The notes: generated by a model from the sequence alone, not told the origin. A stretch of DNA of 7,368 nt from Candidatus Tariuqbacter arcticus (GCA_013202315.1 JABMRZ010000200.1:1-7368), one strand, 5' to 3'; positions 1-7,084 are shown, counted from the stretch's first letter. Program-made: numbers and translations.

Positions 1-60
1 TCTTAATTCTTATCTCTTATATCAAATATCAAATATCTAATATCTAATATCTAATATCCA
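1..60. repeat. 7-bp tandem array at the left edge, overlapping the 3' end of lptD
   Basis: From base 1 the sequence runs with a strict 7-bp period: tcttaat, tcttatc, tcttata, tcaaata twice, tctaata three times, then a partial unit at 57. The three central copies are identical and the outer ones diverge, as expected for an ageing tandem array. The array probably continues to the left of the window. The lptD stop codon (TAG on the minus strand, 51-53) and its last tyrosine codon lie inside the array. Confidence 0.9.
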
Positions 61-2939
61 AGGAACCCGCCGACTCCCCGCCGCTTCTCGACTTTCAAGT
101 CTCGCAGGGTGGGCGATTTAATGTTGATTTTCAAGAAGAACCCCTGCCCTACTCCGCTCGGATTCCAAATTAACCGCCCCTCCCAACAGTGCATATCGCG
201 GTAGAAGGTGAACCCGGACGACACCAGCATCCCGGTCGATAGATCGATGCTATTGCTGTAGCTCACCGACCAATTCTGGGTTAGTGTGATATTCAGGCTG
301 TTGTCCATCCAAATGGTGCGGGTCGGTTCTATATAGGTATTGGAGCGGCTCCAGGTGTAGCGGAGACCGGTGTTCATATCCCAGGGGATATCGGTCGGCT
401 TGAAATTCAAATCGCGCCCCAGCCGGTCTTGAGTTTCCATCACCGGGAGATCCAATATACCTTCTCCCGTTTCGACAGTATCTTCTTCCGCCGTCCATTC
501 TTCGGATTCAACAAATTCCTTTTTTACGCTTTTTTCTTTCTTCTGGGATGCGAAGCGCAGACCGGCGCTCAAATTGAAGTAGGTCAGCCGGAACAATTTG
601 CCCCTTTGCCAATTGCCGTCCTCGAAATAGAATTTTTCGACTAAAGTTCCAAATGGCGTGGTCTTGTAAGGCGAATGGGTGGTCTGCAAATCGATTGTCA
701 GTCCCATCAGGGGCCCTATCCTCGTCCCCCGCACCGGTTCCGCTCTGAACGAACTGCTCAGATTGCCCCATTTGAACTGTTCAGCCAGGAAATTATAGCT
801 GGTGCCGAAATTGAGGCTGAACAGATCGAGTTTCTGAATCTCTTCTTCCTCCTCTCTCATTTTCACCCGCTTCATCTGAAAGAGGTTGCTTAAGCTGATG
901 GACATAGTCTGCGATTCCGCCGAAGGGGTGCCGCCTAAAAGGGGCTGCCCGACATACCGGTCGTATTTCTGCTCCACCCCCGAAGAATCGGTCAGATATT
1001 GGTAATACGCCCACCCTTTCTTCGAAAAATCGGGCTTGTAACTGAACGACAGTGAAGGGGTTAAAACATGCCTGAACCCTATGATTCCCCAGAAATCCGC
1101 AGGGAAAGTCCCGTATAGCTTGGTATTCAGTCCCGTACTGAAACTGAAAGTATGCCTGGCGAAATAACCCTCCTCCTTGACCGATTCCACTTCGCCAGTA
1201 TTGGGGTTATAGCGGTATTTCAGCCTGTAATCGGTTATATCCTGATTGATGCTCATAGACGGATTCAGGTTGAAGTATTTGAGTGCCGCCTGCGATGTGT
1301 TGATGCTGTAGCTGTTCTTCAAAGCGCCCTGTTTATCATGCTCAAAGAAGTATTGTGTTTCCTGATAAGTGGTGTCGCCTATTTGGTATTCGACCGTCTC
1401 CTCATCCCGGCTTTTACTGCTCATATTGACGAAATTCGACCCGGCGGAATAGTAGAATTTGTTATACCAGTAGGGCTCGTCCTGACCTTCTTCCTGCGGG
1501 ATGAAGCTCCTTTGTCCCAAGCGGAAATTGACCCTGGGGAGGGTGGCGCTCCAGGTTTCATCGTCCAGATTTTTTTCGTGATGCAGGTTTATGCTCATAC
1601 TGCCGTTAATGGAAGGGTATGAATCTCGATAGATGGCGTCGGAGCGGAGGATTCGCTCCATCCGGTTCTGCGGATTGCTGGATAAATCCTGATAGTAGGA
1701 GCCGTCCGAAACGAAGGTGGCGTTTATGTTCAGGCGGGCTGTGGGAGTGAGGATATGGCTGTGTTTATATTTCAAGTCCCACCTTCGTTCCTTAGAGCCG
1801 GAATAATCCATCCGCACGAAGGAGCCTGAAAGACTGCCGTCCATCCGGTATAGCAGTTTATATCGGGCGTTCCCTTTGACGAGCACTCCGTATCTTTCGT
1901 AAAAATCGAGCGCCGCCTGCGCATCCCAATAGGTCGACGGGGCGAAGTAATACCCCAGATTGCGCAGGAAACGCCCCTGTGATGCCGTTTCACCATAAGT
2001 TGGCAATATAATCCCCGATTGCCGCCCCGATTTTGAAGGGAAAATTCCGAATGGAATAATCGCCACCGGCACGGTGCAAAAATAGAGCACCACCGGCTTG
2101 GCGACCACTTTGTCTTTCACTATCAGTTTCATCCGCTTGCTGTGGAAATGGTAATGCGGAGTATCCAAATCGCAGGTGGTGAAGTCTCCTTCGCCCACAT
2201 TCATAACCTTATCGCCGACCCGCTTCATTTCCTCCCCGAAATAGCGGCCGTCCATATATTCGGTCTCACCCTGAATTACGAACCCCTTCTTCGACTTCAA
2301 GTCGTAGATCATATCAGCGCCTAAAAGCTCATCACCAGCCTGCTTGAATCTTGGGAAACCCACTAAAGTGACGCTGTCAATCAATGTGTAGACGGTCGAA
2401 TCGGATATTAGAAAAACGGTCGAATCATAATTAACATGGTTCACCGTATCGAAGAAAGTTGCCTGCAGGGTATCGTATTCGAACACTACGCTGTCGCGCC
2501 AGGTGGTGTCCGGTATCGGTTCGGCGGTCAACATATTATTATCCCAATCGACGGTGATTCTTCCCGCCGCCAAGGTCATATCTTTATGCACAACTTTAGC
2601 GTGCCCTTCGAGTATGGTGATTCGGCTGTTGACTCCAAAGTATATCGAATCGGCGAAATAATTGATGATTGTGTCTATCTCGGCGCTCTTTTTTCGCTCT
2701 GCTAATGTGTCTTCCTGAATGGGAATTAACAGACTATCTCCCTCCACTGGGAAGCTTATTGTCTCGACAGAATCCAATGCTTGAGGAGTTTGTTGAAGGA
2801 GGGAATCCTCCTGCGCCGCGCAATATTCCAGCGTGAAAGCGAAGCCATAATTCCAGAAACCCATTATCGCGCTTATAACAATTCCCGTCAGCGCTAATCG
2901 TCGAGAATCACATATATATAATCTTGCGAATCGACACAT
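51..2939 (-). CDS. lptD: LPS-assembly outer-membrane protein LptD (OstA/Imp), FCB-type
   Basis: LptD is the outer-membrane beta-barrel that receives LPS from the periplasmic Lpt bridge and places it in the outer leaflet. Counting from the ATG at 2939 (962 aa), residues 1-42 look like a signal peptide: an Arg-rich start, a hydrophobic core at about 15-35, and possible cleavage after CAA. Residues about 90-290 form the periplasmic OstA-like domain. The family signature follows: GDFTTCDLD then PHYHF (about 251-265), then FPSKSGRQSGIILP (300-313), which leads into the barrel. The rest is alternating beta-barrel sequence ending in an aromatic residue (GGFLGY). Two very acidic stretches (about 690-704 and 799-839) are probably loops. 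A D-[S/T] octad repeat interrupts the periplasmic domain at about 149-195. An in-frame TTG at 3002 would add 21 residues, but these look like translated intergenic repeat (FTIKSRKEHKDI) and the likely promoter overlaps them, so I prefer the ATG. No clear Shine-Dalgarno sequence precedes either start. The gene is transcribed divergently from the DUF4177 and mreD side. Confidence 0.9.
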   Translation of the reverse strand: MCRFARLYICDSRRLALTGIVISAIMGFWNYGFAFTLEYCAAQEDSLLQQTPQALDSVETISFPVEGDSLLIPIQEDTLAERKKSAEIDTIINYFADSIYFGVNSRITILEGHAKVVHKDMTLAAGRITVDWDNNMLTAEPIPDTTWRDSVVFEYDTLQATFFDTVNHVNYDSTVFLISDSTVYTLIDSVTLVGFPRFKQAGDELLGADMIYDLKSKKGFVIQGETEYMDGRYFGEEMKRVGDKVMNVGEGDFTTCDLDTPHYHFHSKRMKLIVKDKVVAKPVVLYFCTVPVAIIPFGIFPSKSGRQSGIILPTYGETASQGRFLRNLGYYFAPSTYWDAQAALDFYERYGVLVKGNARYKLLYRMDGSLSGSFVRMDYSGSKERRWDLKYKHSHILTPTARLNINATFVSDGSYYQDLSSNPQNRMERILRSDAIYRDSYPSINGSMSINLHHEKNLDDETWSATLPRVNFRLGQRSFIPQEEGQDEPYWYNKFYYSAGSNFVNMSSKSRDEETVEYQIGDTTYQETQYFFEHDKQGALKNSYSINTSQAALKYFNLNPSMSINQDITDYRLKYRYNPNTGEVESVKEEGYFARHTFSFSTGLNTKLYGTFPADFWGIIGFRHVLTPSLSFSYKPDFSKKGWAYYQYLTDSSGVEQKYDRYVGQPLLGGTPSAESQTMSISLSNLFQMKRVKMREEEEEIQKLDLFSLNFGTSYNFLAEQFKWGNLSSSFRAEPVRGTRIGPLMGLTIDLQTTHSPYKTTPFGTLVEKFYFEDGNWQRGKLFRLTYFNLSAGLRFASQKKEKSVKKEFVESEEWTAEEDTVETGEGILDLPVMETQDRLGRDLNFKPTDIPWDMNTGLRYTWSRSNTYIEPTRTIWMDNSLNITLTQNWSVSYSNSIDLSTGMLVSSGFTFYRDMHCWEGRLIWNPSGVGQGFFLKINIKSPTLRDLKVEKRRGVGGFLGY

Positions 2940-2962
2940 AAAAAGTTGTGAACTCTGTATAT

Positions 2963-2995
2963 CCTTGTGTTCTTTGCGAGACTTTATGGTGAAAC
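2963..2995. repeat. Probable copy of a widespread TTCACCACGAAGNACACGAAG-type intergenic repeat
   Basis: Read on the minus strand, this segment contains ttcaccataaagtctcgc followed by aaagaacacaagg. It resembles a short degenerate sequence built on CACGAAGNA units that I know to be common between genes in many bacterial genomes. It sits exactly where the longer lptD reading frame (from TTG 3002) would begin, and its translation (FTIKSRKEHKD) is typical of falsely extended N-termini. The match is recalled rather than searched, so the identification is an inference. Confidence 0.45.
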
Positions 2996-3006
2996 AATTC
3001 AAGTTA

Positions 3007-3035
3007 AATATACGAAATTTATTTTAGTCTTACAA
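3007..3035 (-). promoter_or_regulatory. Candidate lptD promoter
   Basis: On the minus strand TTGTAA (3030-3035) and TATATT (3007-3012) are separated by exactly 17 bp, giving four of six and five of six matches to the sigma70 boxes. Transcription would start near 2999-3000, just inside the TTG-started frame. That leaves about 60 bases of leader before the ATG at 2939 and so argues for the ATG. Surrounding DNA is AT-rich, so a chance match is possible. Confidence 0.35.
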
Positions 3036-3120
3036 AAAAGGAGTTTGCTCTACAGCATAATTGTTGTTTAGACTATAGAATTATTGCATCTTTTAAGGTA
3101 AATTCTTATCTTATATTTGA

Positions 3121-3148
3121 GTGACACCCGCTTTTGATGTTCTATAAT
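3121..3148 (+). promoter_or_regulatory. Candidate sigma70-type promoter for the rightward genes
   Basis: GTGACA (3121-3126, five of six) is followed after 16 bp by a perfect TATAAT (3143-3148). Transcription would begin around 3155, about 50 bases before the DUF4177 start codon. I found no comparable promoter between DUF4177 and mreD, so this may also feed mreD-mrdA-rodA by read-through. If the organism is a true Bacteroidota, whose main sigma factor uses a different consensus, this call weakens. Confidence 0.5.
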
Positions 3149-3185
3149 TTCAACAGATAGAAATAATCCTCCTATATTAAAGTGA

Positions 3186-3203
3186 TAAACTGACACCAGT
3201 TTA
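3186..3203. promoter_or_regulatory. Perfect 7-bp inverted repeat next to the DUF4177 start (operator or hairpin)
   Basis: TAAACTG and CAGTTTA are perfect reverse complements separated by ACAC, ending two bases before the ATG at 3206. It lies downstream of the putative promoter. It could be a repressor operator, or an mRNA hairpin that hides the ribosome-binding region, which has no recognisable Shine-Dalgarno sequence. The function is inferred from position only. Confidence 0.4.
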
Positions 3204-3205
3204 CT

Positions 3206-3403
3206 ATGCTCAAATATGAACATAAAGTGATAAAATCGTATTTTAAGAGCTTTGAGAAGCTGGAGGCGGATTTAGCATACTATGCTGAAGAAGGATGGGA
3301 AGTCGCAGGAGTCGGACAAAGTTTGGGAAATATGATTATCATTCTGAAGCGCCCAGCCCAAAACAGACCGAAACCTCCGCCTAAAAGAGAAAATCGGGTT
3401 TGA
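3206..3403 (+). CDS. Small DUF4177-like protein
   Basis: This is a 65-residue soluble protein with no signal peptide or membrane segment. Its pattern matches the DUF4177 family as I know it: YEHKVIKS at the start (family form YEYKVV), a helix with acidic residues, then EEGWEVAGVGQ (family form xEGWELVSV), and a final strand IIILKRP followed by a basic, proline-rich tail (residues 50-65). The family's biochemical role is unknown. Start ATG 3206 is the first available; no Shine-Dalgarno is visible, and the inverted repeat at 3186-3203 almost touches the start. The gene lies in the same direction as mreD, 148 bases upstream of it. Its link to cell-shape genes is positional only. A weak 6-bp GC stem (3377-3382 with 3403-3408) spans its end but lacks a T-run. 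Confidence 0.7.
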   Translation: MLKYEHKVIKSYFKSFEKLEADLAYYAEEGWEVAGVGQSLGNMIIILKRPAQNRPKPPPKRENRV

Positions 3404-3551
3404 GGCGGGTTGTATTGAGATAATGGAGAAGGATATTATTATCGACAGATTTCCAGTCGGCGGAAGAATTGATTCGGCAATAATCAAATGCAAACGACAT
3501 TTCCGCCCATCCCTAACCTCATAACTCCAACCTTAAGATAGAACAACTTCA

Positions 3552-4028
3552 TTGAAAATACTGAGAACGGTTATAATCGTTGCGGCGCTTTACGCCGCAC
3601 AAATCACTTTAGTGGACCTTATCGCCATTCGCGGTCATCGACCGGATTTAATACTGATATATATATTTTTTCATCTGCCGGGTTTGGGCGGCTGCAAACC
3701 GGTGTTGGCGGGTTTTGGTTTGGGCTTGATCCAGGACCTGATAGGGGGGGGGGTCTTAGGAGTCAATGCGCTGGCGAAGAGTCTATCGGGTTTTCTTATG
3801 GGCAAGTTATTCCCGGAGAAGCCGCCTGAAGCCAAATGGATTTTCTGGGTAGGAGCGGCGATTTGCATATTATTACATGATATCACATACCATTATATTA
3901 GCGGTCAAAGCGAATACCAGGGTTTCCTCAACTTCATCATCAGGCGGGCGCTCCCCACTTCAGCATATAATATGATAATTCTATTTCTGTTAAGCTTACT
4001 GCCCGCAAAGCGGAGGATGAAAGGTTAG
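3552..4028 (+). CDS. mreD: Rod shape-determining protein MreD
   Basis: MreD is an inner-membrane protein of the elongasome that partners MreC and helps position PBP2 and RodA. This protein has 158 aa, normal for the family, and about five or six hydrophobic segments (roughly 4-22, 31-43, 51-66, 70-84, 95-113, 137-152). The conserved core GFGLGLIQDLIGGGVLGVNA (54-73) fits the MreD pattern GxxxGLxxDLxxGxxLGxxA. The start is TTG at 3552: stops lie in frame just upstream (3522 and 3534) and no other initiator is available. It is preceded by no clear Shine-Dalgarno, so initiation may be weak. Identity is strengthened by the following mrdA and rodA. The codons for G65-G67 form an uninterrupted run of ten Gs (3744-3753), a likely slippage site. 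The stop TAG is one base before the mrdA ATG, suggesting coupled translation. Confidence 0.9.
   Translation: MKILRTVIIVAALYAAQITLVDLIAIRGHRPDLILIYIFFHLPGLGGCKPVLAGFGLGLIQDLIGGGVLGVNALAKSLSGFLMGKLFPEKPPEAKWIFWVGAAICILLHDITYHYISGQSEYQGFLNFIIRRALPTSAYNMIILFLLSLLPAKRRMKG
3744..3753 (+). repeat. G10 homopolymer inside mreD
   Basis: There are ten consecutive Gs in the conserved glycine stretch of mreD. Loss of one G would bring a TAG two codons after the run. Gain of one would end translation at TGA 3827-3829. Long poly-G tracts are classic slipped-strand phase-variation sites; whether this one varies cannot be told from one sequence. Confidence 0.9.
4012..4024 (+). promoter_or_regulatory. Ribosome-binding region of mrdA inside the end of mreD
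   Basis: GGAGG (4012-4016) and AAAGG (4020-4024) both lie in the last codons of mreD. AAAGG is five bases from the mrdA ATG (4030), a normal spacing; GGAGG is 13 bases away. These are the clearest Shine-Dalgarno-like sequences in the window and, with the one-base gap, support translational coupling of mreD and mrdA. Confidence 0.6.
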
Positions 4029-4029
4029 A

Positions 4030-5808
4030 ATGGAATTCCGCATCAAGATATTGAGAATCTTGGCAATAGTCCTTTTGGGGGGGATTTTAATCCGGCTTGG
4101 CTACCTTCAGCTTTACCAAGGGGAGCGGTATTTAAGGCAATCGGAGGATAACCGGCTGCGCGTGGTCGACACTAATCCGGTACGGGGATTGATATATGAT
4201 CGCAGAGGTCGGATTATTGTGGAAAATACTCCCAGTTATTCTATAGTCAGCGCACCGGTCAGCATATTAAACAACCCTCAAACGCTGGCTTTGATGCGAG
4301 AGATTTTCAACGAGGGGGAGGATAATGACTGGGAAACTACAGCCCGAAAGTATATCGACAGCCGCCCCGAAATCAAGTTGAAACGGGATATTGAATTCGC
4401 CAGTTTAGCGGCGGTCGAAGCCAATGGATATTTCTTGCCTGGAATCAGCGTCAAGGTCGAATCCAAGCGGCTTTACCCTTATCGAACCGCTGTCCACATA
4501 ATCGGTTATTTGGGTGAGATCAGTTCAAGCGAGCTTTTCCAATATAAGGGATTCACAGCCGGGGATATTGTCGGCAAGAAGGGGATAGAGAAGAGCTACA
4601 ATACCCAATTATTCGGCCGGAGGGGGTGTTATGTAGTCGAAGTGAACGCATCCGGTCAGGCAATTAGGAGGATTCAGGGTAGAGACAACATCCCGTCTGT
4701 ATACGGCAGTAATATACATTTAACCATCGACCTTGAACTTCAGATGCTTGCCGAGGAATTATTAGCCGGGAAACAGGGTGCGCTGGTGGCGATCGATCCC
4801 AATAACGGAGATATTTTAGCGATGGCTTCGGCGCCGGATTATGACCCGGTGGTTTTTTCCGGTGTTATCAGCCGGGAAGATTGGGAGAGTTTAATTAATC
4901 ATCCGGGCAAGCCTTTGCTGAACAGGTGCATTCAGGGGACATACCCGCCCGGTTCTACCATCAAGATGGCGATATTAACCGCAGCTTTGGAAGAAGGGTT
5001 GACGACGCCGGAGCGAAGGGTATTCTGCCCCGGTCATATGCAGTTGGGCAAAAGGGCTTTCGGCTGTTGGAAAGAAGGGGGCCATGGGCAGGTTAATTCG
5101 TTGATGTCGATAGAGCAGTCTTGCGATGTCTACTTCTATCAACTCGGCTTAGAATTGGGAATAAATAAAATGGCTGAATATCTGAGTAATTTTGGCTTTG
5201 GAGTCAATTCGGCTGTCGATATAGAGAACGAATCGGCGGGGTTAGTCCCCGATTCATCCTATATGAATCGGCGATATGGAGAGGGTAAATGGACCAAGGG
5301 CCACTTATTGAATATCGCCATTGGTCAGGGAGAATTATTAGTCACGCCATTGCAGCTGGCGGTATATTGCGCCGCATTGGCAAATGGAGGTAAAATTGTA
5401 GTTCCACACCTCCTGAAAGGAATACTATACCATAATCCGGATAAATGGAAGGGATATAAGCCGTCTTTTCACAAGATTGAGGGTGTTTCCGCTCGAACAT
5501 TAGATATATTGCGGCAGGGGATGTTGAATGTAGTGGCGGCGGAGCATGGAACCGCCAGCTGGCTTAAGAATCCCAATTTGGCGGTGGCGGGAAAAACTGG
5601 AACCGCTCAAAATCCCCACGGAGAAGACCACGCCTTGTTCATCGGTTTTGCGCCGTATGAAAATCCGGTCATAGCGGTATGCGCTGTAGTCGAACATGGT
5701 GAACACGGTTCCACAACTGCGGCGCCGATGGTGATGAAAATAATCAAACGATATTTGCAGTATGAAATCCCGGGGGAACGATCGATATCAAATAAAACTG
5801 TAGGTTAG
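4030..5808 (+). CDS. mrdA: Penicillin-binding protein 2 (MrdA), elongasome DD-transpeptidase
   Basis: PBP2 is the class B penicillin-binding protein that cross-links peptidoglycan made by RodA during side-wall growth. It is a bitopic inner-membrane protein with its catalytic domain in the periplasm. At 592 aa it is of family length. Residues 7-29 form the membrane anchor. VRGLIYDRRGR (51-61) is the class B pedestal motif. The transpeptidase domain from about 245 has all three active-site motifs: S309-T-I-K312 (SxxK, with the acylated serine), S364-C-D366 (SxD, as usual in PBP2) and K522-T-G524 (KTGT). GQG (432-434) and VTPLQLA (438-444) are further family features. C333, C346, H336 and H352 lie where some PBP2 proteins bind zinc. 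The start ATG 4030 follows the mreD stop by one base. A G7 run (4077-4083) lies in the anchor codons. The protein is complete, with no missing catalytic residue. Confidence 0.96.
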   Translation: MEFRIKILRILAIVLLGGILIRLGYLQLYQGERYLRQSEDNRLRVVDTNPVRGLIYDRRGRIIVENTPSYSIVSAPVSILNNPQTLALMREIFNEGEDNDWETTARKYIDSRPEIKLKRDIEFASLAAVEANGYFLPGISVKVESKRLYPYRTAVHIIGYLGEISSSELFQYKGFTAGDIVGKKGIEKSYNTQLFGRRGCYVVEVNASGQAIRRIQGRDNIPSVYGSNIHLTIDLELQMLAEELLAGKQGALVAIDPNNGDILAMASAPDYDPVVFSGVISREDWESLINHPGKPLLNRCIQGTYPPGSTIKMAILTAALEEGLTTPERRVFCPGHMQLGKRAFGCWKEGGHGQVNSLMSIEQSCDVYFYQLGLELGINKMAEYLSNFGFGVNSAVDIENESAGLVPDSSYMNRRYGEGKWTKGHLLNIAIGQGELLVTPLQLAVYCAALANGGKIVVPHLLKGILYHNPDKWKGYKPSFHKIEGVSARTLDILRQGMLNVVAAEHGTASWLKNPNLAVAGKTGTAQNPHGEDHALFIGFAPYENPVIAVCAVVEHGEHGSTTAAPMVMKIIKRYLQYEIPGERSISNKTVG

Positions 5809-5828
5809 ATTGGGATATGATGACCGTT

Positions 5829-5858
5829 AAAACGGCGAATTGGCAAAACGGTGAATTG
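5829..5858 (+). repeat. 16-bp-period tandem duplication in the mrdA-rodA gap
   Basis: aaaacggcgaattg (5829-5842) and aaaacggtgaattg (5845-5858) differ at one base and repeat with a 16-bp period. The first copy overlaps a small inverted repeat, ccgtt-aa-aacgg (5824-5835). The array ends five bases before the rodA ATG, where a Shine-Dalgarno sequence would normally be, and no clear one is present. Confidence 0.8.
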
Positions 5859-5863
5859 TAGTG

Positions 5864-7081
5864 ATGAAATCTGAGCTTTTAAAATCGATAGACATTGCCC
5901 AGATTGTGGCGGTGTTTTTATTAGTCTGCATCGGATTAGTCACCATTTACAGCGCGACATATGAGTCTGCAGGGGAGACTTCGCAGCTTTACCGGAAGCA
6001 ATTGATGGTGGCTTTGGTTAGTCTGGTCGTTTTCGCCTGCGCGGCGGCGATTCCTCCTCGGGTATATTTTGTGCTTTCTTATGTGATATACGCATTTGCG
6101 TTGTTCGGGTTAATCGCGGTATTGGTGTTTGATCGGAGTTCTGAATCGGCGAGGTGGATAAGAATAGGTTCTTTGAACTATCAGCCTTCGGAAGTGGCAA
6201 AATTAGCGATGATTTTGGCATTGGCTCGGTTTCTAACTGACAAGAAGAAAGTTGTTGACAAATTCACCATCCTCTTGCGGTCTTTATTAATCGTTGTCTT
6301 CCCGGTCTTGCTGGTATTAGTTGAGCCGGATTTGGGCACCGCATCTGTTTATTTTTTAATTGCAATTCCAATATTGATATTGGGCGGCGTCAACCTGCTT
6401 TATTTGCTGATGGTGGTGATGCCTGTCATTATATTAGTCTGTTCTTTTTCTATATACATACTAATATTGGCATTATTACTGTTTTTCTTAGCTCTTTTGA
6501 AGCTCAAGCTGAAGCCGATAGTTATCATCTTGGTTCTTATTGGGGGTACGGCAATTGGGTTTTCCGGTCCGAAATTTTGGAACAGCCTGCACCCTTACCA
6601 ACAGCAGCGAATCAAGACCTTCCTCAATCCCGAAGCTGACCCTCATGGAGCCGGCTATCAAATCATTCAATCGAAAGTGGCGGTGGGTTCCGGGGGATTA
6701 TGGGGTAAGGGGCATCTTAAGGGAACGCAGGGTCATTTGAAGTTTCTCCCTGCGAGGCACACCGATTTCATTTTTTCCGTATTTTGTGAGGAATTCGGCT
6801 TTGCGGGAGCGGTTTTGGTACTGCTGGCTTTTTTCACATTGGTGTATCGGGGTATGAAGAACGCTTTCAGATGCCGCAACTTATTTAATGCGTTAGTTCT
6901 CATCGGCTGCTGCTGGCATTTCATCTTTCACGCCATTATCAATATCGGTATGACGGTGGGATTGTTTCCGGTGACCGGTCTACCGCTTCCGTTTATTAGT
7001 TATGGGGGTTCCGCTTTAATCGTAAATATGACTATTGCCGGGATTATGGTTAGCATTGGGATGAGGAGGTGGGAGTATTAG
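5864..7081 (+). CDS. rodA: SEDS peptidoglycan glycosyltransferase RodA
   Basis: RodA is the multi-pass inner-membrane SEDS enzyme that polymerises lipid II into glycan strands with PBP2. Counting from ATG 5864 (405 aa), there are about ten hydrophobic segments and the family signatures are intact: QPSEVAKL (107-114), EPDLGT (154-159), and NPEADPHGAGYQ (255-266) with D259 as the expected catalytic aspartate. GSGGLWGKG with GTQ follows (275-289), then FLPARHTDFIF (294-304), EEFG (309-312), and GLPLPFISYGGS (372-383). The latter is the usual SEDS ending. It is somewhat longer than the about 370 aa of E. coli RodA, mostly in hydrophobic sequence around 175-235. A GTG at 5861 directly before the ATG is an alternative start that adds one residue. 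The gene follows mrdA in the same direction and almost certainly shares its transcript. RodA is separated from the homologous FtsW mainly by context: the PBP2 and MreD neighbours decide it. Confidence 0.95.
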   Translation: MKSELLKSIDIAQIVAVFLLVCIGLVTIYSATYESAGETSQLYRKQLMVALVSLVVFACAAAIPPRVYFVLSYVIYAFALFGLIAVLVFDRSSESARWIRIGSLNYQPSEVAKLAMILALARFLTDKKKVVDKFTILLRSLLIVVFPVLLVLVEPDLGTASVYFLIAIPILILGGVNLLYLLMVVMPVIILVCSFSIYILILALLLFFLALLKLKLKPIVIILVLIGGTAIGFSGPKFWNSLHPYQQQRIKTFLNPEADPHGAGYQIIQSKVAVGSGGLWGKGHLKGTQGHLKFLPARHTDFIFSVFCEEFGFAGAVLVLLAFFTLVYRGMKNAFRCRNLFNALVLIGCCWHFIFHAIINIGMTVGLFPVTGLPLPFISYGGSALIVNMTIAGIMVSIGMRRWEY

Positions 7082-7084
7082 GCG

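Noticed and set aside
1152..1622. A 156-codon plus-strand open frame opposite lptD.
   Set aside because: It lies wholly antisense to clear beta-barrel coding sequence, has no family motif, and is best explained as a shadow of the lptD frame.
3377..3408. A 6-bp GC stem (ccgcct / aggcgg) over the end of the DUF4177 gene as an intrinsic terminator.
   Set aside because: The loop is 20 bases and no T-run follows. Read-through toward mreD remains possible.
3423..3524. A 33-codon reading frame (MEKDIIIDRFPVGG...) between DUF4177 and mreD, perhaps an mreC remnant.
   Set aside because: It has no recognisable MreC motif, no Shine-Dalgarno and a composition that gives no family hint. It is in the mreD frame but closed by two stops before the mreD start.
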